In this document: in pieces, positions 1 to 8,003 of the stretch
Numbering within the stretch: the stretch's first letter is position 1
How the letters are laid out: each line of letters starts with the position of its first letter
Assembly (NCBI RefSeq): GCF_003939025.1
Contig: NZ_RQIH01000001.1
Span: 186,001-250,000, forward strand
Direction of reading: 5' to 3'
DNA from: Rhizobium sophoriradicis
GTDB taxonomy: Bacteria; Pseudomonadota; Alphaproteobacteria; Rhizobiales; Rhizobiaceae
Length of the DNA: 64,000 nucleotides
Notes under the pieces: generated by a model
Database searches by the model: none
What the model was told of the DNA's origin: nothing
Seen by the model: the letters and a program-made list of their open reading frames with translations, nothing else
Position numbers and translations under genes: made by a program

Positions 1-1407
1 GACCATCGGCGTCTTCTCGGCCTCGACGAGCGAGGTGTAGAAGAGCAGCCAGGTCAAAAGCTCCTCGTATTTCATCGTCTGCGCCATATGGTCGATCGAT
101 TGCAGCCCGGTCGACTGCAGCGCGGCATCGTCGTCGATCGCATCGAATTCGATCTCCCAGATGCGGGCAAGCTCGCTCTGTCGGTCGAGGAAATAGAGGA
201 TGCCGCCGCCGACGCCGCGCACCGCCGGCATCTCGATCTCGCCGGCATCGAGCGATTGCTCGAAGCGTTCGGCCCCGAGTGCGACGGCGCGCTGCAGCGC
301 CGCCTTGGCATCGTCGACCATCAGCCCGGCGGCATAGGCCGAGGTGCCGTGCACGGCATAGGAGGCGCTGGCAAAACCCTTGCGTTCGGTGTTGACGACG
401 AGATTGATCGCGCCCTGGCGAAAGACCGTCACCTGCTTGCTCTTATGTCTCGCCGCCTTGCGGAAGCCGAGGCTTGCAAACAGCGCCTCGAGCGCCGCCG
501 CCTCGTCCTCGTCGGCGGTGAACTCGATGAAGGCGATGCCTTCGACCTTGGCGCGCGGCGGCATCACCGGCACCGGCAGCGCGCTCTCCGGCTGCTGGCG
601 CTTGACCTGATCGCCGAGATAGATCAGCGAGCGGCGGCCATCGACGGCAATGGCACTGGCGGATCCGCCGCGGAACTGGTCGTTGAAGATCTCCAGTGAC
701 AGATAACCGTCATAACCCGTGGCGGCGACCGCCTTCATGAAGTCGAGCACCGGCAGGTCGCCTTCACCCGGCATGTTGCGGAAGTGCCGGCTCCAGTAGA
801 GCAGATCCATGTCGATCAGCGGCGCATCGGCGAGCTGGATGATGAAGATCTTCTCCTTCGGGATCGAGCGGATCGAGTTGACGTCGATCTTGCGCGACAG
901 CGTATGAAAGCTGTCGAGGATCAGGCCGATATTCGGATGATCGGCCCGCCGGACGATCTCCCAGGCATCGCGGTGATCGTTGATGTGGCGGCCCCAGGCA
1001 AGTGCCTCGTAGCCGACGCGCAGGCCGCGCCTGGCGGCGCGCTCGCCGAGTTCATGAAAATCGGCCGCCGCCCGGTCGAGGCCACCGAGTGCGGCCGGCG
1101 AGACGTTCGAACAGACCAGCACGAGGTCGGTGCCCATCTCCTGCATCAGGTCGAACTTGCGCTCCGCCCGGTCGAAGGTACGGCTGCGCAGCGGCTCCGG
1201 CATGCCTTCGAAATCGCGGAACGGCTGAAACAGCGTGATCTCCATGCCGAGATCGCGCACCATGCGGCCGACCTCCTTCGGACTCTCGTCGAAGATCAGC
1301 AGATCATTCTCGAAAATCTCCACCCCGTCGAAACCGGCCTTGGCGATCGCCTCCAGCTTGTCGCTGAGGTCGCCGCTCAGCGAGACGGTCGCTATCGATG
1401 TCTTCAT
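1..1407 (-). CDS. Bifunctional 3-dehydroshikimate dehydratase / HPPD-like protein (C-terminus cut by window)
   Basis: The reading frame starts at 1407 and is still open at base 1, so 469 residues are seen and the C-terminus is missing. Residues 1 to about 265 form a sugar-phosphate-isomerase-type TIM barrel that opens with MKTSIATVSLSGDL and carries the metal-site segments LILDSFH (about 175) and LSLEIFND (about 250). From about residue 285 a VOC / 4-hydroxyphenylpyruvate-dioxygenase-like part begins (GIAFIEFTAD), with IDHMAQTM near residue 440 matching a second VOC metal-ligand segment. This TIM-barrel plus HPPD architecture is that of QsuB-type dehydroshikimate dehydratases, usually about 630 residues, which turn 3-dehydroshikimate into protocatechuate. 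The next gene upstream is a shikimate/quinate-type dehydrogenase 22 nt away, which supports the call. The role of the C-terminal half in this family is uncertain. Confidence 0.85.
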   Translation of the reverse strand, partial: MKTSIATVSLSGDLSDKLEAIAKAGFDGVEIFENDLLIFDESPKEVGRMVRDLGMEITLFQPFRDFEGMPEPLRSRTFDRAERKFDLMQEMGTDLVLVCSNVSPAALGGLDRAAADFHELGERAARRGLRVGYEALAWGRHINDHRDAWEIVRRADHPNIGLILDSFHTLSRKIDVNSIRSIPKEKIFIIQLADAPLIDMDLLYWSRHFRNMPGEGDLPVLDFMKAVAATGYDGYLSLEIFNDQFRGGSASAIAVDGRRSLIYLGDQVKRQQPESALPVPVMPPRAKVEGIAFIEFTADEDEAAALEALFASLGFRKAARHKSKQVTVFRQGAINLVVNTERKGFASASYAVHGTSAYAAGLMVDDAKAALQRAVALGAERFEQSLDAGEIEMPAVRGVGGGILYFLDRQSELARIWEIEFDAIDDDAALQSTGLQSIDHMAQTMKYEELLTWLLFYTSLVEAEKTPMV

Positions 1408-1429
1408 CGCAGGGTCCTTCCGATACGCG

Positions 1430-2290
1430 TTAAGTCGTCATCGTCTTGAAATGCGCGAGCATGCGGCCGGCATCGGGGTCCCTGCCGGTGATCAGGCGAA
1501 AGGCGCCGACAGCCTGAAAGACCGCCATGCCGCCGCCGTCGAGCGTTCTGCAGCCCCGCTGCCTTGCCTGCCGCAGAAGCTCGGTCTCAAGGGGGAAGTA
1601 GACGATCTCTGCAACCCAGTGCCCTGGTTCGAGGAGTTCGGGCGGAAGCGGCACGCCGGGATATTTGGCCATGCCGGTCGGTGTCGCATGGATCAGGCCG
1701 GATGCGCCATTCATCGCTGCTTCCAGATCATTTCCCGCGGCGACCGAGGCGCCGGGAAAGAGCGCGGACATCGTTTTGGCCAGATCGACGGCGCGTTCGT
1801 GCTCGCGATCGAAGACAGTCAGCCGCTTAAGGCCGAGCGTCAGGATCGCATAGGCGGTCGCCACGCCGGCCCCGCCGGCGCCAAGCTGTACAGCGGCGGA
1901 AAGGTCTGCCTGCGGCAGCCCCCGCCGAAAACTCTCGGCAAAGCCCCACCAATCGGTGTTATGGCCAAAGCGTTGGCCGTCCTTCAGGACGACGGTGTTG
2001 ACGGCGCCAAGCGCCCGGGCCTCAGGCGACAACTCGCCGAGCAGGGGAATGACGAGCTGCTTGCAGGGATGAGTGATATTGAGACCGGCAAGTCCACGCG
2101 CTTCGGCATCGCCGATCAAACGCGCAAGATCGGCCGGCGACGCATTCAGTTTGACGAGATCGATCAGCTCATAATCGTAGTCCAGCCCCTGCGCCGCACC
2201 TTCCTTCATATGCATGGCAGGCGTCAGCGAGGCCTGGATGCCGGAGCCTATCAGCCCGGCCTTCAACGGTTTCAGGAGTGTCTCGGCCAT
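1430..2290 (-). CDS. Shikimate/quinate dehydrogenase (AroE family, catabolic type)
   Basis: A 286-residue AroE-family protein. It shows the substrate-binding SLTPAMH segment (21-27), the catalytic lysine K77 in NITHPCK, D113 in HNTDWWG and a Rossmann glycine motif GAGGAG (137-142). The residue after the second Rossmann strand is acidic (D161 in VFDRE); AroE enzymes that use NADP have a basic patch there, so NAD is the more likely cofactor (inference). It lies between the dehydroshikimate dehydratase and the TRAP binding protein, which fits oxidation of quinate or shikimate for catabolism rather than aromatic amino acid biosynthesis. The 64 nt between this gene and the binding-protein gene suggest one transcript. 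Confidence 0.85.
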   Translation of the reverse strand: MAETLLKPLKAGLIGSGIQASLTPAMHMKEGAAQGLDYDYELIDLVKLNASPADLARLIGDAEARGLAGLNITHPCKQLVIPLLGELSPEARALGAVNTVVLKDGQRFGHNTDWWGFAESFRRGLPQADLSAAVQLGAGGAGVATAYAILTLGLKRLTVFDREHERAVDLAKTMSALFPGASVAAGNDLEAAMNGASGLIHATPTGMAKYPGVPLPPELLEPGHWVAEIVYFPLETELLRQARQRGCRTLDGGGMAVFQAVGAFRLITGRDPDAGRMLAHFKTMTT

Positions 2291-2354
2291 GCGCCAGTTC
2301 CTGTCTTGCTCGTGATGGGGAAGGCCCGCGGGGTCGCCCGCGGGCCCGATCTGC

Positions 2355-3371
2355 TTACTTGCCGCGAACCGTGTCGAGCTCCTTGAAGAGCTGCGTGACG
2401 GTATCGGCGCCGATCTGAGCGGCGAACTTGTCGACCAATGGCTTGACGGCGTCGCGCAGCTTCTGCGTTTCTTCGGGGCTGAGTTCGGCGACTTCCATTC
2501 CGGTCTTCTTGATTTCCTCGATCGCCTTGGCGTCGAGCTCCCTCGAAACCTTGCGCTGATAGTCGCGGGCTTCGGTCGCAGCCGCCTCGAAGACCGCCTT
2601 TTCCTCGTCGTTCAGGCCGTCCCAGAACTTTTTGCTGATGAGCACGATCTGCGGATTGTACTGGTGACGGGTCACCGTCATGTACTTCTGCACTTCGAAG
2701 AACTTGGCGTTGATGATGTTGGCAGCCGGATTCTCCTGGCCGTCGACGGTGCCTGTTTCGAGCGCGGTATAGAGTTCCGTATAGGGCAGCGGCACCGCAT
2801 TGGCGCCCAGGCTATTGAAGAGCTCGATCGGGATCGGTGACTGGATGGTGCGGATCTTCAGACCTTTGATGTCCTCGAGCTTGGTGACCGCATGACGGTT
2901 GTTGGTGAGGTTGCGGAAGCCGAGCTCCCAATAGGCGAGGCCGACGAGGCCGGTGTCGGGCAGGAGTTTCATCAGGCTGGTGCCGAACGCGCCGTCCATC
3001 ACCTTGTCCGCCTCTTCGCCGCTGTTGAAGAGGAAGGGCAGGTCGACGGCGCCGAACTGCTTGACGTTGCTTGCGAGAATGCCGGCGTTGAGCACCGTCA
3101 TCTCGATGACGCCGCCCTGCAGGGCAGACACCGTCTGGACGTCGCCGCCGAGCACACCGCCCGGAAACAGCTTGACCTCGATCTTGCCGCCGCTCTTTTC
3201 CTTCACCAGCTCGGCGAACTTCTCCATGCCCATGACCTGGGGATGGCCCTTATTGTTGGCGGCAGCGAATTTGAGGCTGTGTTCGCGGATTTCAGCCATT
3301 GCTGGGCCGCTTGCCAAGAGGGCAATTGGTAGGGCCAGTCCCAGCGCCAGTTTCGTCAATCTATTCAGCAT
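2355..3371 (-). CDS. TRAP transporter solute-binding protein (DctP family)
   Basis: A 338-residue periplasmic binding protein. The start at 3371 (MLNRLTKLALG) is chosen over the longer frame because GGGAGGAAAAC precedes it directly and the signal peptide then begins at residue 1, with likely cleavage after AMA at about residue 26. R174 in GLKIRTIQ is the position of the conserved arginine that pairs with a substrate carboxylate in DctP proteins, followed by the family segment PLPYTELYTALETG. It delivers an organic acid to the DctQM pair encoded upstream. Given the neighbouring enzymes, quinate, shikimate or dehydroshikimate is the likely cargo (inference). The gene ends 64 nt before the dehydrogenase gene. 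Confidence 0.92.
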   Translation of the reverse strand: MLNRLTKLALGLALPIALLASGPAMAEIREHSLKFAAANNKGHPQVMGMEKFAELVKEKSGGKIEVKLFPGGVLGGDVQTVSALQGGVIEMTVLNAGILASNVKQFGAVDLPFLFNSGEEADKVMDGAFGTSLMKLLPDTGLVGLAYWELGFRNLTNNRHAVTKLEDIKGLKIRTIQSPIPIELFNSLGANAVPLPYTELYTALETGTVDGQENPAANIINAKFFEVQKYMTVTRHQYNPQIVLISKKFWDGLNDEEKAVFEAAATEARDYQRKVSRELDAKAIEEIKKTGMEVAELSPEETQKLRDAVKPLVDKFAAQIGADTVTQLFKELDTVRGK

Positions 3372-3441
3372 GTTTTCCTCCCAGGATAGAGCCGGCATCT
3401 CCCTCCGGCTGCGTTGAAATTCCATCGCCTCATCGGCGACA

Positions 3442-4722
3442 TCAGTGTCCGAACCAGGCGACCGGAGCGGTCACCAGCGCAGGGAAAAGGACGAGCAGAA
3501 GCAGAACGATCAGCTCGGCGATCATGAAGGGAATGACGCCCTTCATCAGATCCTCCATCGACAGCTTCGAAACGCCGCAAATGACGTTGAGCACCGTGCC
3601 GACCGGCGGCGTTATCAGACCGATCGAATTGTTGATGATGAACAGCACGCCGAAATAGACCGGGTCGATGCCCGCCTGCTTGATGATCGGCATCAGCACC
3701 GGCGTCATCACCAGGATCGTCGGTGTCATGTCCATGGCCGTACCGACGACGACGATGAGCACCATGATGGCAAGCAGCAGCAGCGTCTGATTGTCCATCA
3801 GCGGCTCGACGAGGCTTGCAAGCTCGCCCGGCACATCGGCGACGGTGATCAGCCAGGCCGAGACAGCGGCGCAGGCCACCAGGAACATCACCACCGAGGT
3901 GATCTTCGCGGCCGCGACAAAGACCTCGAACAGCCGAGACGGCGGCAGCTCGCGATAGACGACCATCGACACGAACAGAGAATAGACCGCCGCGACGACA
4001 CCGGCTTCGGTCGGGGTGAACACGCCGAATTTCAGGCCGACGATGATGATGACGGGAAGCATCAGCGCCCAGATACTTTCGACGAAGGCCTTGATCCGCA
4101 CGGCGCCACTCTGTTTCGGTGGCAGGGCGAATTGTTCCTTGCGGGCCACGATCAGCCAGGTGACGCAGAGGGCAGCCGCGATCAGCAGGCCGGGAACAAT
4201 GCCGGCCAGGAACAGCTTTGTGATCGAAACTCCGCCTATGACGCCATACAGGATGAAGCCGATCGAAGGCGGGATGATCGGGCCGATGATCGAGGCCGAG
4301 GCGAGCAGGCCGCCGGCGCGAGCCGGATCATGACCGGATTTCAGCATCATCGGGAAGAGCAGGGCGCCAAGGGCAGCGGCATCGGCGACGGCAGATCCCG
4401 AAAGGCTGGATAACACGCAGGCCGCAAAGATCGCGACGAAGCCGAGGCCGCCCCTGATATGGCCGACCATGGCCATGGCGAGATTGACGATACGGCGCGA
4501 AAGGCCGCCGGTGTTCATCACCTCCCCGGCGAGAAGGAAGAAGGGCACGGCCATCAGCGGGAAGCTGTCGGCGCCGTTCAGCACGTTCTGCGCGACGATC
4601 TGCGCATCGAACATGCCCAGATACATCATCAGCGCCACGCCTGTTATGATGAGGGCAAAGGCAATCGGCACGCCGAGCGCCATCGGACCGAGAAGTGCGC
4701 CGAGGAAAATGGTGACGGTCAT
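3442..4722 (-). CDS. TRAP transporter large permease (DctM family)
   Basis: A 426-residue, very hydrophobic protein with about 11-12 predicted membrane segments, the normal length for a DctM subunit. It begins MTVTIFLGALLGPMALGVP and contains SSLSGSAVADAAALG (about 111-125), typical of the substrate and sodium pathway of the family, and a second half repeating the same pattern (GTAMDMTPTILV). It carries the cargo across the inner membrane using the sodium gradient, together with DctQ. The start lies 10 nt after the DctQ stop codon and the binding-protein gene follows after 70 nt, so the operon order is Q-M-P. Confidence 0.93.
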   Translation of the reverse strand: MTVTIFLGALLGPMALGVPIAFALIITGVALMMYLGMFDAQIVAQNVLNGADSFPLMAVPFFLLAGEVMNTGGLSRRIVNLAMAMVGHIRGGLGFVAIFAACVLSSLSGSAVADAAALGALLFPMMLKSGHDPARAGGLLASASIIGPIIPPSIGFILYGVIGGVSITKLFLAGIVPGLLIAAALCVTWLIVARKEQFALPPKQSGAVRIKAFVESIWALMLPVIIIVGLKFGVFTPTEAGVVAAVYSLFVSMVVYRELPPSRLFEVFVAAAKITSVVMFLVACAAVSAWLITVADVPGELASLVEPLMDNQTLLLLAIMVLIVVVGTAMDMTPTILVMTPVLMPIIKQAGIDPVYFGVLFIINNSIGLITPPVGTVLNVICGVSKLSMEDLMKGVIPFMIAELIVLLLLVLFPALVTAPVAWFGH

Positions 4723-4732
4723 GGCGGCCTCC

Positions 4733-5296
4733 TCAGTGCTTCGGCTTCAGCACGGGAAAAGCCGTGTGGGCGGGATCTTCGAGCGCAGCCTCTTCCTCGC
4801 TGTCGCGCACGAGCGCCGCCGTCGTCACATCGATGCGGTCGGTGACGATCGCGAAGGCGTCCCACAGAAGGATGAAAAAGGCCGGCACACCGAAGGCAAG
4901 TCCGGCGCCGTAAAAGACACCCATCGAAATTCCGGTTGCCGGAGCCGACACATGAAGGTTGATCAGCGTCTGGGTCCAGCTGCCGCTGATCATCAGCCAC
5001 GTGGCGGCGAGCATCATGCCATAACCGAGAAGCACGGCGAGTTTGGCGACAGGCTTCGGTAGGCGCGTGATCAGGGAATCGACGCCGAGATGGGCGTGCT
5101 CGCGCATTGCGACGACGGCGCCGAGGAAGGTCAGCCACACGAAAAAGATGCGCGAAAGTTCCTCCGAAGAGGTGATGCCCTGGTTGAAGGCATAACGGAG
5201 GACGACATTGCCGAAAACCAGCACGACCATAGCTGCCAGCAGGAGCGCGATCGCCACCTTCAGCGCGAAGAAATAGAAATCGATGATACGGATCAT
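4733..5296 (-). CDS. TRAP transporter small permease (DctQ family)
   Basis: A 187-residue protein with four predicted membrane helices and the family segment NQGITSSEELSRIFFVWLTFLGA near residues 38-60. GGGAGGAGCG stands just before the ATG at 5296. It is the first gene of the minus-strand operon, so the promoter should lie in 5297-5574, the interval shared with the divergent TetR gene. The C-terminus has an acidic cytoplasmic tail (DSEEEAALEDPAH). DctQ subunits pair with DctM to form the membrane part of the transporter. Confidence 0.92.
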   Translation of the reverse strand: MIRIIDFYFFALKVAIALLLAAMVVLVFGNVVLRYAFNQGITSSEELSRIFFVWLTFLGAVVAMREHAHLGVDSLITRLPKPVAKLAVLLGYGMMLAATWLMISGSWTQTLINLHVSAPATGISMGVFYGAGLAFGVPAFFILLWDAFAIVTDRIDVTTAALVRDSEEEAALEDPAHTAFPVLKPKH

Positions 5297-5415
5297 TCGC
5301 TCCTCCCAAGCGTGGCCTTGCCCTGCTGGCCGACCGTCGTCAGACCCGCATGGCGCGTCGTGACCAAGATATCGCCGTCGCGATCAATTCCTCCACTGGT
5401 CGCCTCTTCAAAATG

Positions 5416-5437
5416 TACTAACTAGTTCGTATGTCAA
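5416..5437 (-). promoter_or_regulatory. Palindromic operator next to a -35-like TTGACA, upstream of the TRAP operon
   Basis: TACTAACTAGTTCGTA at 5416-5431 has the symmetric form TAC-N-AACTAGTT-N-GTA. On the minus strand it is immediately preceded by TTGACA (5432-5437), which would place the palindrome in the spacer of a promoter reading into dctQ. No convincing -10 hexamer is visible. The TetR gene begins 144 nt away in the other direction, so its product is the obvious candidate to bind here (inference). Confidence 0.55.
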
Positions 5438-5574
5438 GCGGCATCTATTGAAACATGTCGTCAACGTGAATAAGACTGATGGGCATCGGAAACAGAAAAC
5501 GCATGCTTAACCGAAGCCGAAGACCGAATTTCGAGTGCTAAAACAATAGATTAGAAAGTGCGGTAGCGAGGTCC

Positions 5575-6213
5575 ATGGCGGAACGGGGCGAAAACGGCCG
5601 GAAGAATGATCCGGAGCAGACGAAGGAAGACATCCTCCTCGTCGCGACCGAAGAATTTTCGACCCATGGCCTCGCCGGCGCCCGCGTCGACTCGATTGCC
5701 GAGAAGACGCGCACCTCGAAACGGATGATTTATTATTATTTCGGCAGCAAGGAGGGGCTCTATCTTGCCGTCCTGGAGCAGTCCTATCGCAAGATCCGCT
5801 CGCTGGAATCCGATCTGCATCTCTCCGACCTCGAGCCGGAAGAGGCGTTGCGGACGCTGATCTCGACGACCTTCGACCACGACGAGGCCAATCCGGATTT
5901 CGTCCGCCTGGTCAGCATCGAGAATATTCATCATGCCGCCCATATGCTTCGCTCGGAGGCGATCCGCGATCTCAACGTTTCGGTTATCGAAACCATCGCA
6001 GGCATATTGGAGCGCGGCTTCGACCAGGGCATCTTCCGGCGTAAGGCCGACCCGATCGACATCCATATGATGATCAGCGCCTTCTGCTTCTTCCGCGTTT
6101 CCAACCGTTATACGTTCGGCACGATCTTCAGGCGCAATCTCTCGGACGGCGACACCATCGAACGCCATCGCGGCATGATTGCCGACGCTGTCGTCAGCTA
6201 TCTGAAAAGCTGA
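5575..6213 (+). CDS. TetR/AcrR-family transcriptional regulator
   Basis: A 212-residue regulator with an N-terminal TetR helix-turn-helix at about residues 20-65 (ILLVATEEFSTHGLAG, then TSKRMIYYYFGSKEGLY). The C-terminal half is a ligand-binding domain of the TetR_C type, with YTFGTIF near residue 180. It is transcribed away from the TRAP/dehydroshikimate operon, with a palindrome in between, the usual arrangement of a local repressor released by the substrate. The ligand cannot be read from the sequence. The gene ends 16 nt from the convergent histidine kinase gene. Confidence 0.9.
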   Translation: MAERGENGRKNDPEQTKEDILLVATEEFSTHGLAGARVDSIAEKTRTSKRMIYYYFGSKEGLYLAVLEQSYRKIRSLESDLHLSDLEPEEALRTLISTTFDHDEANPDFVRLVSIENIHHAAHMLRSEAIRDLNVSVIETIAGILERGFDQGIFRRKADPIDIHMMISAFCFFRVSNRYTFGTIFRRNLSDGDTIERHRGMIADAVVSYLKS

Positions 6214-6229
6214 GGGCAGGAAGTTCACC

Positions 6230-7252
6230 TCAACTGCGCGGCGATGGCACGGGCAGCGTGATTTCGAACTCGGCGCCGGCGCCAACCGTCGGCCGAAGGT
6301 AGATCGTGCCACCATGGGAACTCAGCATGGCGCGGATGATGCCGAGGCCCAAGCCTGTGCCGCCCTGTTCCCGGCGGGTCGAGAAGAACGGTTGAAAGAT
6401 GCGTTCGCGATTTGCCTCGGAAATACCGCTGCCGTCGTCACGGACGAGAAAGACGACTTTGCGGTCGTCGGCCGATATGACGAATTCCAACAGCGTGGCG
6501 CCGTGCTGCAAAGCGTTTTCGGCAAGGTTGGCAAAGACGATGACGGCTGCTTCGTGCGGGAGCGCGATCGATGTTTCCGCATCTCCGACAGCCGAAACAT
6601 CAAGGGCGGGGAAACGCGCGCGCAGTGAAGTTATGATGCTGGCGACACTGCTTCGGCCCTCGCTCACAGGCGTTTCCGCCTGCGCCAGCTCCCGCAGCCG
6701 CTGCAGTAACGCGTCGAGCCGGACCGCGTCCGCGACGATATTGTCGAGAAAATGCAAGCGCTGTGCTTTCGTCATCGGCTTCTCGGCATCGTCATCGCGC
6801 AGAAGTTCCGCCGCGCCCCGGATAGCCGTCAGCGGCGATTTCAGCTCGTGGGAGACATGCGCGGCAAAGGAGCGGACATAGTCCGTGCGGTCGACCAGTT
6901 TCCCGGCAAGATCGAGGAAGCTTTGCGAAAGCACCGCGATTTCCCGCGTTCCATAGCTGTCGAGCGGACGGATTGCCGCCTTGCCGCCGCGAGCGATCTC
7001 TTCCGTGCGGGCGATCAGGGCGTCGATAGGCCCGGTGATGGTGCGCGTCAGCACATAGGCAATGGCGAGCGTCAGTATCGCGACAATGGCAAGCGCCCCG
7101 ATTTCCGCCGGCGCCATGCGGTTGGAACTCGCCTCCAAGGCGCGAAACCAGACGACGATCAGGATCGGCAGTGCCATGACGGCGAGCAGCACGGCATAGA
7201 CGATCAGCGCCAGCCCCGGCCGCCATTTCACCGCTACTTTCAGCGCCGGCAT
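6230..7252 (-). CDS. Sensor histidine kinase with minimal extracytoplasmic loop
   Basis: A 340-residue kinase. Two membrane helices (about 14-36 and 52-70) are separated by only about 15 residues, so there is no periplasmic sensor domain. A HAMP-like linker follows, then the dimerisation and phosphotransfer box HVSHELKSP with the phospho-acceptor H135, and a HATPase domain with ENALQHG, DDGSGI and GGTGLGLGI. The ATG overlaps the response regulator stop codon as TGATG, with GGGAGGAAG upstream, indicating translational coupling. Kinases of this layout often sense through the membrane or through a partner membrane protein; the DUF4173-type protein encoded first in the operon is a candidate partner (inference). 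Confidence 0.9.
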   Translation of the reverse strand: MPALKVAVKWRPGLALIVYAVLLAVMALPILIVVWFRALEASSNRMAPAEIGALAIVAILTLAIAYVLTRTITGPIDALIARTEEIARGGKAAIRPLDSYGTREIAVLSQSFLDLAGKLVDRTDYVRSFAAHVSHELKSPLTAIRGAAELLRDDDAEKPMTKAQRLHFLDNIVADAVRLDALLQRLRELAQAETPVSEGRSSVASIITSLRARFPALDVSAVGDAETSIALPHEAAVIVFANLAENALQHGATLLEFVISADDRKVVFLVRDDGSGISEANRERIFQPFFSTRREQGGTGLGLGIIRAMLSSHGGTIYLRPTVGAGAEFEITLPVPSPRS

Positions 7253-7956
7253 CAGGCCTTCCTCCCGATTTCACCGCCAAGCTTGAAGCCGATGCCGTGA
7301 ACCGTCGCGATGATCCCGGCGCCGCCGACCGCGGTGAATTTGGCTCTGATGTTGCGGATATGGCTGTCGATCGTCCGGTCGGCGACGTAGGTGCCAGCGC
7401 CATAGGCCGCTTCCATCAATTGTTCGCGGCTGAAGACCATACCGGGACGCGACAGCAATGCTTCCAGGATTGCGAATTCCAGCGCCGTCATCCCGAGGAC
7501 GCTGTCGCCGAACATGACCGTCCGGCCGTGGCGATCCAGGCTGATCTCGCCGGCGACAAGGGCGGCATGGCGTCTGTCGGGCGCCGCCCCGTTGCCGCTT
7601 CGCTTCAATATCGCCTTGACCCTCGCGATGAGTTCGCGGGGGCTGAAAGGCTTGGTGACGTAGTCGTCGCCACCGATTTCGAGCCCCAAGATCCTGTCGA
7701 TCTCCTCGTCGCGGGCAGACAGAAACAGGATCGGCAATCCCGATGTCTTGCGGATTTGGCGGCAGACCTCCAGACCATCCATATCCGGCATGCCGATATC
7801 AAGAATGATCAGATCGATATTGCCGCGGCGGAAGGCCGCCATCGCCTCGGTACCGGTGCGAACGGCCGTCGATGTCAGACCAGCGCGCTCGAGAGCAAAA
7901 CAGATCACATCACGAATGTGCGGTTCATCATCGACGACGAGAATGCGGGGTGCCAT
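7252..7956 (-). CDS. OmpR-family response regulator
   Basis: A 234-residue regulator with a receiver domain (acidic pair D9-D10, phospho-acceptor D53 in LILDIGMPDMDG, S80, K102 in TKPF) and a C-terminal winged helix (TALEFAILEALLSRPG, then DSHIRNIRAKF and the wing GIGFKL). The frame is open far upstream, but the start at 7956 (MAPRILVVDDEP) places the receiver domain at residue 1, as in the family. The gene is 47 nt downstream of the DUF4173-type gene and overlaps the kinase start by one base. It is presumably phosphorylated by that kinase. Its targets are unknown; the pair loosely resembles CreBC in domain layout. Confidence 0.92.
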   Translation of the reverse strand: MAPRILVVDDEPHIRDVICFALERAGLTSTAVRTGTEAMAAFRRGNIDLIILDIGMPDMDGLEVCRQIRKTSGLPILFLSARDEEIDRILGLEIGGDDYVTKPFSPRELIARVKAILKRSGNGAAPDRRHAALVAGEISLDRHGRTVMFGDSVLGMTALEFAILEALLSRPGMVFSREQLMEAAYGAGTYVADRTIDSHIRNIRAKFTAVGGAGIIATVHGIGFKLGGEIGRKA

Positions 7957-8003
7957 TACCGATCCTGTGTTGGTTTGTCGTGCCTGTTGTCGTCGTTCTC
8001 GCC

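Noticed and set aside
88..1449. Several plus-strand frames of 200 or more codons at the left edge
   Set aside because: They oppose the dehydroshikimate dehydratase fusion, whose translation shows two coherent enzyme domains through the same bases.
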